A stretch of DNA of 64,000 bases from Limonium bicolor. Lineage: Eukaryota > Streptophyta > Magnoliopsida > Caryophyllales > Plumbaginaceae. The stretch lies in the NCBI GenBank assembly GCA_023374045.1, contig CM041776.1, positions 345,401,636 to 345,465,635 on the forward strand, in the 5' to 3' direction. The position numbers were made by a program, and so were the translations under genes. Shown piece after piece: positions 11,475-26,400 of the stretch. A model generated the notes under the pieces. It did not search any database, had not been told where the DNA came from, and was given only the letters and a program-made list of their open reading frames with translations. How positions within the stretch are numbered: the first letter of the stretch is position 1; every line of letters begins with the position of its first letter.

Positions 11475-14400
11475 TCAAAGGAGACGGTGGTGCTGTCTCA
11501 ATCCCTTTCCAAAATGAGGCTGCATCAACCTCACATACAACCCATTCCTCGCAACCAAAGCATCATGTGCCCCTTCTTCCACTATCTTTCCCCCATTGAG
11601 AACCACAATATTATCCACATGCTTCATCATAGCAGCCCGGTGGGCTATCAAGATCGTTGTCTTGTTCCCCATTATCAAGGTATCTAGAGCCTCCTGAACC
11701 ACCCTGCTTGACTCAGACTCGATGGCTGAGCTCGCCTCGTCAAGCAACAAGATGGGTGCATTTTTCAGAACAACACGGGCGATTGCAATCCTCTGCTTCT
11801 GCCCTGGAGTGAGGTCCACACCCCTCATCCCTACGTGGGTATCATACCCATGAGGCAAACTGCTTATGAAATGGTGTGCATTTGCTATCCTGGCAGCCTC
11901 TTTCATTTCAGCCTCGCTAGCGTTATGCCTTGCGTAGATTATGTTCTCTTTTATCGTAGTGGAGAAGATTACGGGTTCTTGTTGTACTAGTCCAAGGTGG
12001 CTCCTTAGCCATCTCAGATTGTATTGTTTTAGGTCCCGACCGTCCAAAAAGACTTGGCCAGTGACTGGATCATAGAATCTCTCTAAGAGCGAGATTATGT
12101 GCTTTTCCCGGAACCAGAAACTCCCACCACGGCCACTGTTTGGCCTCCATTGACCTTGAGGCTGAAATTACTCAGTACCAACACTTCTGGACGAGTTGGA
12201 TAGCAAAAATCAACATTCTTGAACTCTAAGCTCCCGTAAACATTCGGTGGTTTAAGAGCCGATGAATCGTCAGGGTCAATCTTAGGGACTCGGTCAATGA
12301 TTTCAAACACTGAGACGAGAGATTTTCTCCTCTTCAGGATGTAGGGAGCCAAACCAAAGGGCTCAACGAGGGCAAATGTAGCAAATGAGAATACGATGTA
12401 CTCTTTAAGAGCATTAGGGAGATCCATGTAACCACGCTTTACAGAGATAGCAGTGCAATACAGAAGCAGAGCATTGCAGGCAAAGAGGAGGAACTGGGAA
12501 AGGCCAAATCCAAAACCAATAGCAAATCCATGGAGATAGCTCTTCTTCAATATTCTCTTCAACTGAAATCTGTAGAGATCCATCACCTTGCTCCCAGCAC
12601 AGAATGCCACAACTGTGTATATATTTCTCACTGCATCCTCAAGCACCAAAGAGGCTTTTCTATGCATCTCTTGTATTCCCCTGGAAAACCCAGCAAGCCA
12701 GAGTTTCTGCAGCAAAAAGATGCATATCTGTGAACTAGAACAAAGCTTAAGGAGCAACATAGCGTCCATTTTGATTTTCCTAGTTTGTTCACTAAAAACT
12801 AGGTTCAAAACAGAGTCATTATCATTATTTTTATTTCCTAATTTGTCTGTCCTTTGCCACCTACACACATACAAACAGAAAGAATCTTTTACTGCAACAA
12901 AAAAAATTTAAAATGCATCAGCAACCATCTAGACAGCATGCGATGTTTTGTTCAAACAGGTGATCACTAATAAACGGTTGTCCATCAACTCATTCCTATA
13001 TCCAATTCCCAACCAAATTAATGGTTTACCCGTTTGGCAGTCACACCTATTCAAGTTTTTTTTTTAAATAAAATCTTTGAATGATCTTTTTGAAACAACT
13101 GTTTCACATTTGCTCCAAAAAGTCTTTGACAAACAGCTGAGGCTAACTAGAATCACCAAAATAGACTCCAAATCTTTTCCCCTAGTTATTTAAACTCCGC
13201 TCATTTTCCACCCTCTCCCAATTCTCCCATCACAAAAGGTCAATTATTATATATCCACTGCACAAAGAGAGACATTTGAGCAGACAAATCAATAAGCCTC
13301 TGCAAACATTAGGCTTGAACATATTAAAGCTTTTTTACATAACCCAAATGCAGTTAAAAACAAAGGTCAATTTATAATCCACAGCAAAACCCTACTCATA
13401 TTTTCTTTTAACAGGCAAAGCTTACGCATGAGAACTCTAGCCGATGCAATAGAAAGCAAACAAGATGGTAAATGACGCACATAAAACCAAAAAGCAAGTA
13501 ACAGGTGAAATGGTATAAAATTAAATAAGATGCCGAGGTATCAATTACCGCAATGCTAAATGACAATTACTGCAATAATCCATAGCCCAAATACAGTTAA
13601 AACGGAGGTCAATTTATAATTCACTGCAAAACCCCACTAACATATTTTCTTTACTATACCACAAGTTTACACATGAGAAATCTAGTTGATGCAATAGATA
13701 GCAAACACGATGGTAAATGAAGCACATAAAAAGCAACAGTGTCCAGAAGACAAGGCCACAAAGCAAGTATCATGTGAAATGGAATAAACTGAAATACGAT
13801 GTGGATATCAATTACTGCAATAATGAATGACGAGTTTTCAAGTGATCAGAATACCCAAGATCTCCAAGCTAACACACTCCAGCTGAACGAAAAGTAAAGT
13901 GGCTAGTTCAAACCTGTGCAACAGCTGAAATCGCAAGAACAGGCAAAGTAGCCAAGGCCACAAGAGCCAACCTCCACTGTAACAGCATTCCAATAAGAAT
14001 AGCAACAGTCACGGCTGCACTATCCTGAATAAAAATTGAGAGCCGGTTGCTAAATGCAGCTCGAACAAAGGTTGCATCATTGGCCAAACGCATAGACAGG
14101 GTATCTGCACTATTCTCCTCTTCGTCAAACCAGCCAACTTCATTCCGCAGCATTGCTATATCAATTACAGATAAAAAATCAGTAAATCCAAAGTCAAAAT
14201 GAGACAAAACTATAAAAATGTCAATTCAAGGAACCAGAGATGACATCGAGATAAAGATAATAGCTCTTTACCTGAGAACATCATCCTCCTCACCCTCTCA
14301 GTCATTTTCTCACCCATGATTCCAAAGTAAAAATGTTGCAAGAAATTAGCAACCACTGTCACAATGCCCATGCCAGCAATAATCAAACACCATTTGTCAA

Positions 14401-17400
14401 CTTCTCTTGCCATGTGATGGCTGCCTTCTAACCCATAATACGCAGTAACAATTAGAGTGATAACATAGGCAAGAAGAGGGTTGAAAGATCCAAATATGGC
14501 AGCACCAGTGCTTCCTAACACTGCATAGAGCCATTCAGCAAGGCTAAGTTCAACAAGCCTCCAAAATGACGGTGATTTCCCATGCTTTGAAACCTGCCAT
14601 CCTTCCACTGTATAGGAAAGTCATCAACATCACTTATAGGTCGACTGAAAGTCTGCGAATGTGACCTTTCATTCTTAGGATCAGATGTTAAAAGTGGTGA
14701 GACAGGAGACTCAGGATCTGAAGGGTTGGAAGTTTGTCGTTTTGCATTTTGAACATCTATCTTCGGTAGTTCAGGAAGTCTCATTTCAAAGCTATCTTGC
14801 CGAGTTATTGAGGGTTCCTTTTCTGTTCCATCTAGTGATGAACCATTCTCAAGCATCTGTTCTGGAGGTGGGCTTCGAACTCTGGGTGATTCTAAAGAGC
14901 TGAATCCAGCATCTGAGGTTCGAAGTGCATGTGCACCTGATCGTTGTAGAGATGGTGACTTTGCCATTTTAGGAGATGAAGGTTCTTGGAAACTCTGGCT
15001 AGGAGATAAGTCTCTCTCGATCTGAAAAGTAGCAGGTTCCTTCTGATTTCTCACCGGCATCCTATGCAGGTAGTGGGTAGATAAGTAAAAGCAAACAAAT
15101 AGGGAAAACATATGCTACTTAGCAAAAAAAAAAAAAAAATTCAACAATAAATTTTGGAAGTTACCTTCGAGGAAGTTTGGTAGCTTCTTCACATTTGAGA
15201 AGTTCCGCATAAAGGCCGTCTAAGTTTAATAATTCATCATGTGTGCCTATCTCTACAAGCTGGCCTTCCTCCATCACCGCTATGTAATCGGCATTCCTTA
15301 TAAGGCTGAGCCGCCTAGCAATTATTATTGTTGATCTTCCCAACATGATGAGATCCAAAGATGCCTGAACAGCCTTTTCGGCTTCAAAATCAAGCCCACC
15401 TGTGACTTCGTCAAGGAGGAGAATGGTTGGATTGCAAAGCACTGCTCTGGCTATAGAAAGCTTGATCTTCTGTTCTTCTGTCAATTCTAAGCCAGCTCGG
15501 CCCACCTAGAATAGAGAATATGCATCAGGCCATACATGAAGGGATAAATTTAATGCAATCCTAAAAAAATGATGCCAGTAGGTGCATTACCTGTGTATCG
15601 TATCCTTTATCAAGTGAACTGATAAATGTGTGGGCGTGTGCGATCTTAGCTGCTTCTTCAATCTGATCCATCGTAGCAGATCTTCCATAAGCAATGTTTT
15701 CTCTGATACTCAAACTCAACAGTGCAGGATCCTGTGTAACTAGTCCAATCTGACTTCTTAACCATTCAAGCTGTAGGTTTTTAATATTTTCACCATCCAA
15801 AAGAACCTCTCCTGCATAAAAACAGCAAATATTCTCAATGTCTTCTAGCATCTTGGCAAATTTAAGCTGTAGGACTGTCCAAGCGTCAATACAAGAACCT
15901 AAAGGTAATACCTAAAGTCGGATCATAAAAACGCTCCATGAGAGGAATGATGCTGCTTTTACCAGAACCATTTCGTCCAACAAGTGCAACAGCCTTTTTA
16001 GCAGGCACAGTGAGATAAAATCCACTCAGAATAGGAATCTCTGGGCGAGACAGATAGCTAAAATACACATTCCGAAATTCAATGTTTCCCTGTACAGTTG
16101 GCAGGGAGGTCCCATCATGATTCACATCTGAAGTTGATCTGCTAATCATATCATAAAGCCTGTAAGCAGCAATACGGCCTTGCTCGAATGAATAGAAGTT
16201 TGTTGCTGCTTGATTTAGCCCACTGTAGCACATCAAGAAGTCAAAAAAGAAATAAACAAGTGTAGCACCAATTGTAGGAGCATAAGCATATTAGGGGTAC
16301 CAGATTGAAACAGATACATCTAGAGATAGATACACTCACAGTCCGCTCAGGATCACTGCAAAGAGAGCAGCAACGATTTCACCGCCATGAGCTTTATCAT
16401 GAGTCACCAGAAACCTACCAACCCAAAGTTGCAATGCACAGGAACAGATTGCTAGCCCATAGGTAAAGCCAAGACCCAGTCCTTGGACAAGACTGATAAG
16501 TATCCCGTATCGTAAAGTTGCTTGGAGAGAGGTGGCATAAGAGTACTTGGCCAATGTTTCATTTGTAAATGCATACAAGGTACGAGCATATGATAAGGCC
16601 TGCAAGAAAATACATAGAACACAGACAACTATTAGATTCTGGTGGTGATAAAGCATTTTTAAAGGATAATACTATGAGTTCCATAGAACATATGCTTTGC
16701 AATGTCTATGGAATGGACAACTAGTAGTCTAGGACTTCTGTTCGTTGCACAGGGATCATGGAAACATAAACACTTCAACAACAATCTATTTATACAGAAG
16801 GTCCTACTTGCAAAACTATTCAGAGGAATGGCAAATTACTAGGTTAAATAGGTTTTGTTAGTAAACAACCGAAACAAAGAAGCCAAATTTCACGAACAAA
16901 ATATAAAAGATCATTCTCAATCATAATCTTCCCATGAGTCTTCAATATCAGCAGTGCTTGTGCCTCTGGTCTGTAGAACCGCAGAAGGTTTAAGGGATAC
17001 AGCCAGATCAGAAGTCAGCTCCTTAGGTAAGATGGCTATAGGTGGTGGTGTTGGCATGGCCTTACGAAGCTGGGATACATGGATGGTGAAGTATCTTAGC
17101 CTCTGGTGGGAGCTGAAGTTTGTATGCCACTTCCCCGACCCTTTCCAAGATCTCAAATGGGCCATAGTATTGGGGACTCAGCTTAGCATTACGCTTAGCT
17201 GTAAGTGAGCGATAAACATAAGGGTGCAAGCGCACATACACCATGGCACCTGGCTGGAATGTGACACCCCTCCTATGATGATCAGCCCATAACTTCATGC
17301 GGTGTTGAGCACGCAGAAGTTGTTCCGGGTGTTCTTCAAGCATGAGGCCATGGTCAGCTAACAATGAATCGACCTCAGATAAGGGCGATCCTAGAGGGGA

Positions 17401-20400
17401 ATATTACATTACCATAGGGGCTGGTCGACCATATAATGCTTGAAAGGGGGTGTGTCTGTACTACTGTGATAAGTTCTGTTGAACCAGAACCCAACCCAGG
17501 ACAACCACTAGACCCACTGCTTGAGCTGCTGAATTGCAAAACATCTAAGGTAGTCCTAAAGACACCTATTTACCACTTCAGTCTACCCATCTGTTTGAAG
17601 ATGATAGGTAGAGCTGAAGCTGAGTGAAGTCCTCACCTGTTTAAACAATAGACGCCTAAAAGGAGCTAGTGAAGATGAAGACATGATGGACCGGGCAAAA
17701 CCATGGAGGTGACTACCTCCTTCTCAAAGGTTGCAGCCACATCACTAACAGTAAAAGGGTGGCGTAGAGTCATAAAATGTGCATATTTTGTGAGCCGATC
17801 AACAACCACCATGATCGTGTCTATCCTCTGAATTCGTGGTAGTCCGGTAACAAGCCTGCGGGGGCTAGAGCAATGTACTTCACCTGTTGGCAAGTGGAGC
17901 ATGCTACCGCGAATTCCTTCATTGTTTTCCGCATGCCTTCCCAGAAAATCACGCTGGACAGACGCTTATATGTCCGCAGATATCCTTAATGACCACCAGC
18001 TGGAGTAGAGTGGCATTCATGTATTAATAAGGGAATGAACCTACACCCCTTGGGTAAACAAGCTGAGACCAGTGATACAGCCTACCTCCCTGCACAGAGT
18101 ACCCTGGATGAACATTAGGGTCCAGGGTCAGGTTCTGGATTTTTGTCTCTATGCTGGGGTCTTGTTGAATTTCGGACTCCAGCAACTCCCAATCCTTCCA
18201 AGTCACCACTGAGATGGCACTCAGCTCCTCCATCTTCTGTCTAGACAGTGCGTCAGCTACCTTGTTTCACACCCACGTTTATAGTGGATCTCTAAGTCAA
18301 AAATCCCATTGATTTCAGAGCCCACCTTCAGTCAACAAACGCTGCTCCCAGAGATGTTTCAGGGTGTGCTGGTCTGTTTTAATCACAAAGTGCCGCCCCA
18401 ACAGGTAATGGCGCCACTTATTCACCGCGAAGACTACCGCCATGAGCTCCGTTTCATATGTAGACTTCAGTTGGGCACGACAGGAGAGAGCTTGGAAGAG
18501 AAAAGATAAAGGCCTGCCCATGAAAACTGCACCAATACCATAGCCAGATGCTTCTGTTTTGATGGTAGAAAGTCTTGTTTTAGTCTGGGATGGCTAACAC
18601 CAGGACCTTGGTCATGCTCAACTTTAGGCGCTCAAAGGCTGCCTAAGCTGTTTCAGGCCATTCAAAAGCCTCTTTTCTTAACAGAGCAGTCAGGGGGCCG
18701 CTATTGAACTATATCCTTGCACAATCTCCTATAGTACCCGGTGAGGCCCAAAAATCTCCGCAGTTTGTGCACTGATTTAGGAGCTTGCTAGTTCACCATA
18801 CACTTGATTTTCTCAAGATCTGCAGCAACTCTTTCTTTTGATATTATATGGCCAAGTAAAAAAGTTTGTGCTGGAAGAATGTACACTTGTTTTTGTTGGC
18901 CATCAGGTAGTTCTCAGCGAAGACTTGTAATACTGCCTCCAAGTGTCTTAAATGTTCATCATAACTGCAGCTGTATACTAATATGTCATCGAAAAAACCA
19001 GTACAAACTTCCGAAGGAAAGGTTGAAATACCACATTCATCACCGCCTGAAATGTTGCTAGCGCATTATGGAGTCCAAATGGCATAACCAGAAACTTGTA
19101 GTGGCTTTCATGTGTCCGAAACTCGGTCTTAGGAACATCTTCCTCTCGCACACGAACCTGGTGATACTTTGCCTTTAGGTCAAGCTATAAAAAAACTGTT
19201 GTGCCCTGTAATTCATCGATCAGTTCTTTGATAACGGTATGGGGAACTTATCAAGAATGGTGATTTCATTCAGGGCCCAATTATCCACGCAAAACCTCCA
19301 CTCTCCACTTTTCTTCCATACCAGCAAAACCTCACTCTCGACTTAAACCCTGGCAAACACCTATCCCTTGCACTTCTTCCCCGGTGCCCAGCATCACCAA
19401 GTAACCTAGCGCCAGATCAAGCTTCCCCTTGATTTCCTCCAACAACGGTCCAGTAACGAAACTGTGGGTTGCTACGTTGTCCACCAGCATTAGAATCGGT
19501 TTTGAATGTGTGTTTCTGCAAAATGCCCTACACAGAATGCTGGGATAATTCAGCTTGTACCGTCGATTCAAACTGTTCCAGCGTGCCCCTTTTTTCCTCA
19601 ATCTGTGGTTCTCCTCCCCCTTCATTATCGTCCCAATTCATTCAGGGTTAGAAGTTGCAGTCCGGCCATTTTGCAATGATGGCCCGATTGCCACTTTTCC
19701 CCGCACCGGTAGTAGATTCCAAGGGCTCGTCTGCGTTGGGCCTCCGAGTCCACGGTTCGTGAAAGCGCACCTCCCGCGGTTGCGCGCTTGATCCTCTCGC
19801 CGATTTGGACAGCCCAATTCGAGAGAGAACATTGCTTCCCACCAAAACTTCCTGGGCTTGACTTCTCCCTGGGTCGAGTTCAGCAACTGCTCGGGTTCCC
19901 GGGTTTAGGGTAGACCCATGACTTCCCCTTATCAACCCGGTATTTTGCCACCCGTTCAAGTGCTGCATTCTTTTCCTTCACTTCCGACGCAACCGTCTCA
20001 TCACCAACAAATTTCAGGGTTTAAACAGCAACACCTCTACCCTGAGTTCTGGGTTTAATCCAGCCCTGAAAATTCCCGGTTCAAGGACTGCTATTGATAC
20101 TCCAGAACCGTCCCATCTTACCTCAACGCCACGAGTTGGTCCATGAGATTCTCTGATTGAGGGGTGCTAAAACGCAAGATCAACAAGACCAATGGAGTGC
20201 CTCCCCTTCCATACAAACCACCGGCGGCTTCCACCTTGTCCATCTTCGCCACCCCACAAATGCGGAAGTAGCGCTCCGCTCTATACACACATAATCAGAG
20301 GAACCAAAGGCTGATCTTCAGCGGTTGTGTTAGGTGAGAGAGGTTGATCTTGTTATGGAGGTGGTGGCATTTCCAAAGGAGCTGGTCGGGAGAGTAATAG

Positions 20401-23400
20401 TATAGGTGGGATTTTGATAAGAGGTTCAATGTGTGAAGCAGGTGCAGGACCAGGGGTAGATGAGGACGAATAGAAAGATGTTTGTTCATGAAAGTTAACA
20501 TCAGCAGTAACATAATGCTTTCTAATAGTGGGATTTTGATAGGTGAGAGAGGTTGATCTTGTTATGGAGGTGGTGGCATTTCCAAAGGAGCTGGTCGGGA
20601 GAGTAATAGTATAGGTGGGATTTTGATAAGAGGTTCAATGTGTGAAGCAGGTGCAGGACCAGGGGTAGATGAGGACGAATAGAAAGATGTTTGTTCATGA
20701 AAGTTAACATCAGCAGTAACATAATGCTTTCTAATAGTGGGGTCATAGCATTTGTATCCTTTGAGTAGGAGAATAACCCAAAAAGACACACTTGTAAGTC
20801 AAGATCAGTAGAAATTTTATGGAGTGGAAAAAATGTCTAAGACATTCCAAAGGAGATCTATTATGAAGCACTCGAGTAGGTAGTTTGTTGATCAGATGAC
20901 TCGGTCTTAGTAGCTTCCCCCAATACTATTTAGGCATATGAGTTTGAAAAAGAAGGGCTCTACTCATTTCAAGATGATGACGGTTCTTTCACTCAACTAA
21001 CCCATTTTGTTGAGTGTAGAGACAAGAACATTCATGAATGATACCTTGTGGTGAAAATAAGAGATGGTTTGATTGACATAATATGTAGCATAGTTAGTGC
21101 GGAAATGTTTTATGGTGGTGGAAAACTGTGTTTGAAGCATGGTACAGAAGATGGGAATAATAGTGATGACCTCTTTTGTTTTTAATCAAGAAAACCCACA
21201 TAAATCATGTATTGTCATCAATAAAAGTAATGAACCATCGTGCCCCTGAGATATTAGCAACAGAAGGACCCCACACATCACTAAGAATGAGTGTAAAAGG
21301 AATAGTGCTTCTTCTATTACTTGAGAAAAATATGTTCAAGAGTCTTTAGATAGTCCACACACATCACTCTAAAAAGCTTAAACATCGATATAGTAAATAG
21401 TTTGGGAAACAATGCCTTTAAGAGTATGAAAAGATGGGTAGCCAAAACGCCTATGGTAACACCAAATGGTGTTGGTGGTATCTGAAGTAATGGCAAGAGC
21501 TTTTGGAACATTGAGGACAGTAGGTATATTGAAGTAGTACAATCCATCCCACTGCTTAGCAGTTCCAATCACCTTCCCCGTGCATAGATCTTGCAAAATA
21601 CAATAAGACGGAAAGAAAACAGAAAAGCAGCCAAGGTCACTAGTGAGCTTGCATAAGGAAGCAAGATTCATATAGTGGAGGCACCATTCGCAGTAGTAAT
21701 GGTTTCTGGAGCACAGCAAGGACGATAGCGAGCAAGGAGAGAAGCAAATGTCATATGAGTGGTAGCTCCGGAATCCGAAATCCGGAATCCGTTGTGGAGC
21801 AGAGGATTGATGTAATGTATGAAGAGAATAAGGAGTTGTAAGCGAGCTTGAAGAAACTAGTTTTGAACCAGTAGAAGGCGTGCAAGATACCGACGGGCAG
21901 AAGATCATGCCCATTCAAACACCTTTCGCATAGATGGCAGAGGGCGGGCGCAGTCAAGGAAGGGCGACGTTAGTTGCGCAGGCAACACAGGCGGATAGTC
22001 GATCTAAGAGGAGGTAGAAGAGCGCTGAGAGAAGGGAGTTTGACTGAAAGGAGATCGTCAATCCGATGTCGTCAGTCCAGCGGTGTCAATACAGCATTGT
22101 CAATCCAATGTCATCAGTCCAATACTAGTTCCGGTTTGAGTTTAGAACATAAGAGGCTAGGGTTAGGGTTTGAGTCTAGCAGATGGGAGGCTGGTGTTTT
22201 GAAAAAAATGGCTCTTCATACCATGTAGTTAGAAGATACTTATTGATGTGTGTTAACAAGAAGAACTACAACCTTATTTATAAGGAAAGATGGCTTAATG
22301 AATAAGCTAACTAGTCTAATTTACAAGTATATCCTTAGTTAGTATGTACAAGAAAAAGAACAAAAGAATAGGCACCCAAGGCCCATTACATATTTAAGTA
22401 GGTCTAATAACACTTTTCAACTTCAAGAATATGATAGTCCCTAATCCACTCAAATTGAGAAAGATCCTCCACCATCTCTTAGAGCACACCATGTCCTCTA
22501 GGTTTGATATATTTCCTCTTTTACTCCATCAGGCTCCATTGAAAACAAAGTTTGTCACAAAAGTGAGTGGCTTAGTTGCAGCTCACCAAAGGTTTCATCT
22601 TCAATTACTGTGGCTGATTCGCACCTATGATTCCTGATAGTATCTATGAATTACCAAGGCTAGCATTATCAATTATGCAATAAAGTTAGTGAGTGGCTTA
22701 GATGCAGCTCACCAAAGGTTTCATCTTCAATTACTGTGGCTGATTCGCACCTATGAATCCTGAGTATCTATGAATTACCAAGGCTAGCATTATCAATTAT
22801 GCAATAAAGTTGACCCAGACAATGGTCCCACGCTTTAATATCTGTTAGGATTCCAACTCCCTTTTCACATTCTCCTTTCTCTTTTTGCAAGCAAGATCAT
22901 GTAGGTCAGACCAACTAGATATGAGCTCAATATGGTTTTTAATGACCATGGCTCTAAGTTTGGGTTTCTGTTTTCGTCGTAGAATAGATGTAATGGTGAG
23001 AGGATCAGACATGGTGATTGTGAAAACCAACATACAAGGACAAACATTCAACAAAGGAAGAGGAATGCCCGGCATAACACCCAATCTCATTATTCTTCTG
23101 GATGATTCCATTTTGCCTAGGACATAGCTGTAGTGAAAATTCTTGACCATCTACAGCACTGAGCCTCATCTAAGCAATAAAAAAAGAAACACTATTCCAG
23201 AACTATGGCATACTAAACACAACCAACCATTGCACTCATTGCAGACCCGTCCTAGCTCTTGTTTACTATTTCGCTAATTTTTTCTCATAGCAGAATGATG
23301 TCACAAAGGTCCCACTATGCAACCACAGGCAATTCTTTTTACGTGTTCATCCACAATGAGAAATATAATCAAGTATATCATATCCATGACACAAGGTAAC

Positions 23401-26400
23401 CCATTCATCTTTCAGACCAATGAAAAGGAAGACAAGGATTGGGTCAACAAATTCAAAGACTTACACCATGCTTAACTATCCATTTCTTAAAAACATAATG
23501 ACAAGTTTAGTTGTATATCTGTTACGTTAACCATTTCCATTTCCTTCAAAAATAAAATATTCCAATCTGAAGAAAATATGAATGGTTATATAATTTAAAA
23601 AAACTAAAACATGAATTCACCTGCTCAGCAATGCTTGCTGCTTCGGCATAGGCATCTTGGATGTTTTCAGCAAGCCTGTGAAGAAATATATTTGATACTC
23701 CTCCCGCCGCAACAATAAATGGACCAGTGGCTAAAGTTATAAGGGCAATCTGCCAACAGTTGATAAATCCAATAACTAGACCACTGAAAAAAGTAGCCAT
23801 GTTGTGGATATAATTACCAACCTGCCACATCAATCAACTTAGTTAGAAGAGAAAAAAGACAACAAAGAATGTGAAACACTGTTCTCGTATCGACACACCT
23901 TTTCACTAAGAGCAGATTGAATGAGAAGCACATCACTTAATACTTGGCTGACAATGTCCCCATTGTTTCCATATGTGTCAAAAAAACTCATATCCTGGTT
24001 TAACAGCACCTCCACATATCTGGACCTAATCACAGCAGTCTGCCTCTCTCCAGTAACAATCCAACACGACACCTCTGTCGAATAAAGAGTTTATTCATCA
24101 ACTACAAACGGATAAGAACAAAACAGATAAAAACAATCCACGGATTGACATTACCTATCCACCCAGCAATGAAGACACCAGCGGCTATATAAACAATGTT
24201 TAGAGTGAGCTGCAGATACAAGATACATTTGAGAAATCTGAACCCAGAATAATATAACATTTGATAATACAGTACTGGAAAAATAAAGCAGCATCACAAC
24301 TAAACTAATACTAATGCAGTAGTACAATAAGCTTTCTAAATAAAGGAGAAAAAAATACAAACTTTAGATCATGTAGTCAGCTTTCACGGCCTAAGGAGCA
24401 GTCCCAAACAGCATCAACAAGACAGAAAAAAGATAGCTCAGTATGCCACTACACATATACCAGCTCCAATTACAGTTTACTAAAAGCAAATCATTGAATG
24501 ATCATCAGATACGGGCAGATTTTCACCGGAAAAAATCTGCAAATGGTGGCAGCACGATTGGACTTAGCTGACTCAGAAGATGGAAGGATGGAGGCCTTCA
24601 GATGGGGAGGAAATGCAATCCCAGAGTGGAAATGTGTGTGTGGATGATGTCACAAAATAGATTGTGCACTAGAATGGTGCTGTTTGGAAGAGGAATGCTC
24701 ACTGTGAACCAGAGTAGGTGCGCATTATGTGGACGGGGAGTGGAAACAGCATATCACCTCTTCTTTGGCTGTGGCATGGCCAGAAAAGTGTGGCTGGATC
24801 TCACTCGATGGTGGGGAATCCTGCTAGTAATGCCGGGAAACAGTTATGCATGTTTTGAGGCTTGGAGCGGAGCAGTGCATGGGAAAAGAAGGAAGAAAGT
24901 GTGGAATACAGCCTTCTTCTACGCAATCTGGCGCAATTGGAAAATGAGAAATGAAATGGTCTTTTTTGCGGAAGACACCAGTAATAGAGCTTGGTGGAGG
25001 GATTTTCCTATTTCTTCATCCATATTCTGTGGGGTGAAAGGCATTGGAAAGCTAATATAATACCAGACATATAAAGGTGGTGGCTATGATCCTTAAGTTT
25101 GCAAGTATAATATGGGTAAAAGAGGGGTGCAATGGGTACTAAGGGGTAGTTTTTGGCTGGCTGTTTTGTGAGCAGTGCTCATCAGGCTGAGGGAAGGACA
25201 TTAACCTGATGATGGATGCTCATTATAGATTGAGCAGTTCTTGTGCTTTTGTTGTCTGCAGTATCTTATCCTATCCTATCTTTAGATACTTGGGTATTTT
25301 GTAATGCTCTAACGCAGGGTTCGGTTAGTAGCGGGGTCTGTATGGATTGTATGTATGTAAGCAAGCTGCTAAGCTTCTTAATATTGTAAGGCAATTTGGC
25401 CAATACTTATCAAAAGAAAATATCAGATACGGGCAGACCAATCCGTCCAAGAGATAGGGGAATAGGTGTCCAAAACAAGATAGGATAAATTCCACAGGTA
25501 CGAAAAGAAGAAGCCGGGAGTTTCATAATAAGGATTCCAGTAAAAAAGGCTAATGTTTGATGGTGAAAGGACAAAAACATCCTATATACCCAGGAAATTT
25601 TGTTTCTGTACTCCTGCTATCTATACTAGTCAGATGTAATAAGTAGGGGCGGCGACTATTGAGAAAGACAACCCGGCAATAGTTTCATTTCAATCCACTG
25701 AACTTGCAGCCTCTCATTGAAAAATTCTATGCAAGACATTAAGCCGCACATCACTAAATTGCAACCTGTCTATCGAATATAGACTATGATTCATAGATGA
25801 CCAAAGAAAGTTGATAATCCAAAAAAAAAAGATCAAACATCTTAAAAGGTCAATGCTTGCTGACAGAGGTCTGAGAGAACCTTATCCGATTGGCAATCCG
25901 TGGCAAAGAGCCACTGATAAGTTAAGCTAAAGCAACATCTAGCTCACAAAGAAGAAGCCTAAACAGTAGAGTACCGAAAAAAAAAACTTGCGGAGTACAA
26001 ATGATTCACAGCAACAACAATTCAAAAACAGACGCTAACGCTAAAAGACCTAGTAGGGGAGGAACATCATCCATAGTTCCATACCACAGAAAGCCAATCA
26101 CACTAACCATTCCAAAGCGAGAAATGTTTTAAAAAAAATTTAAAAAAGAGTTAGCAGAGTGGCAAAAGATCCTCGACAACCCAAATGAACCAGAGAGAAG
26201 AAACTAATATTTAACGAAACAAAAAAAAAAAAAGGTCACAAATGATTATGGTTGATAGAATACCTCAGTGAACTTATGAAACAACTCTTCATCTGTGATA
26301 GGTACACCAGGGGGAGAATTAGGAGTATGAGGTTGACGGGACCCGAGCAACTGAACAATCTTAGCAAAGTAATGGAGGTAGACAACAAGAGCAGTGCCAT

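Noticed and set aside
14600..14625. A 26-bp GT...AG segment in ABCB exon 9 that would restore the frame if spliced
   Set aside because: Plant introns need roughly 50-60 bases or more; a one-base frameshift is simpler and a second similar one exists in exon 11.
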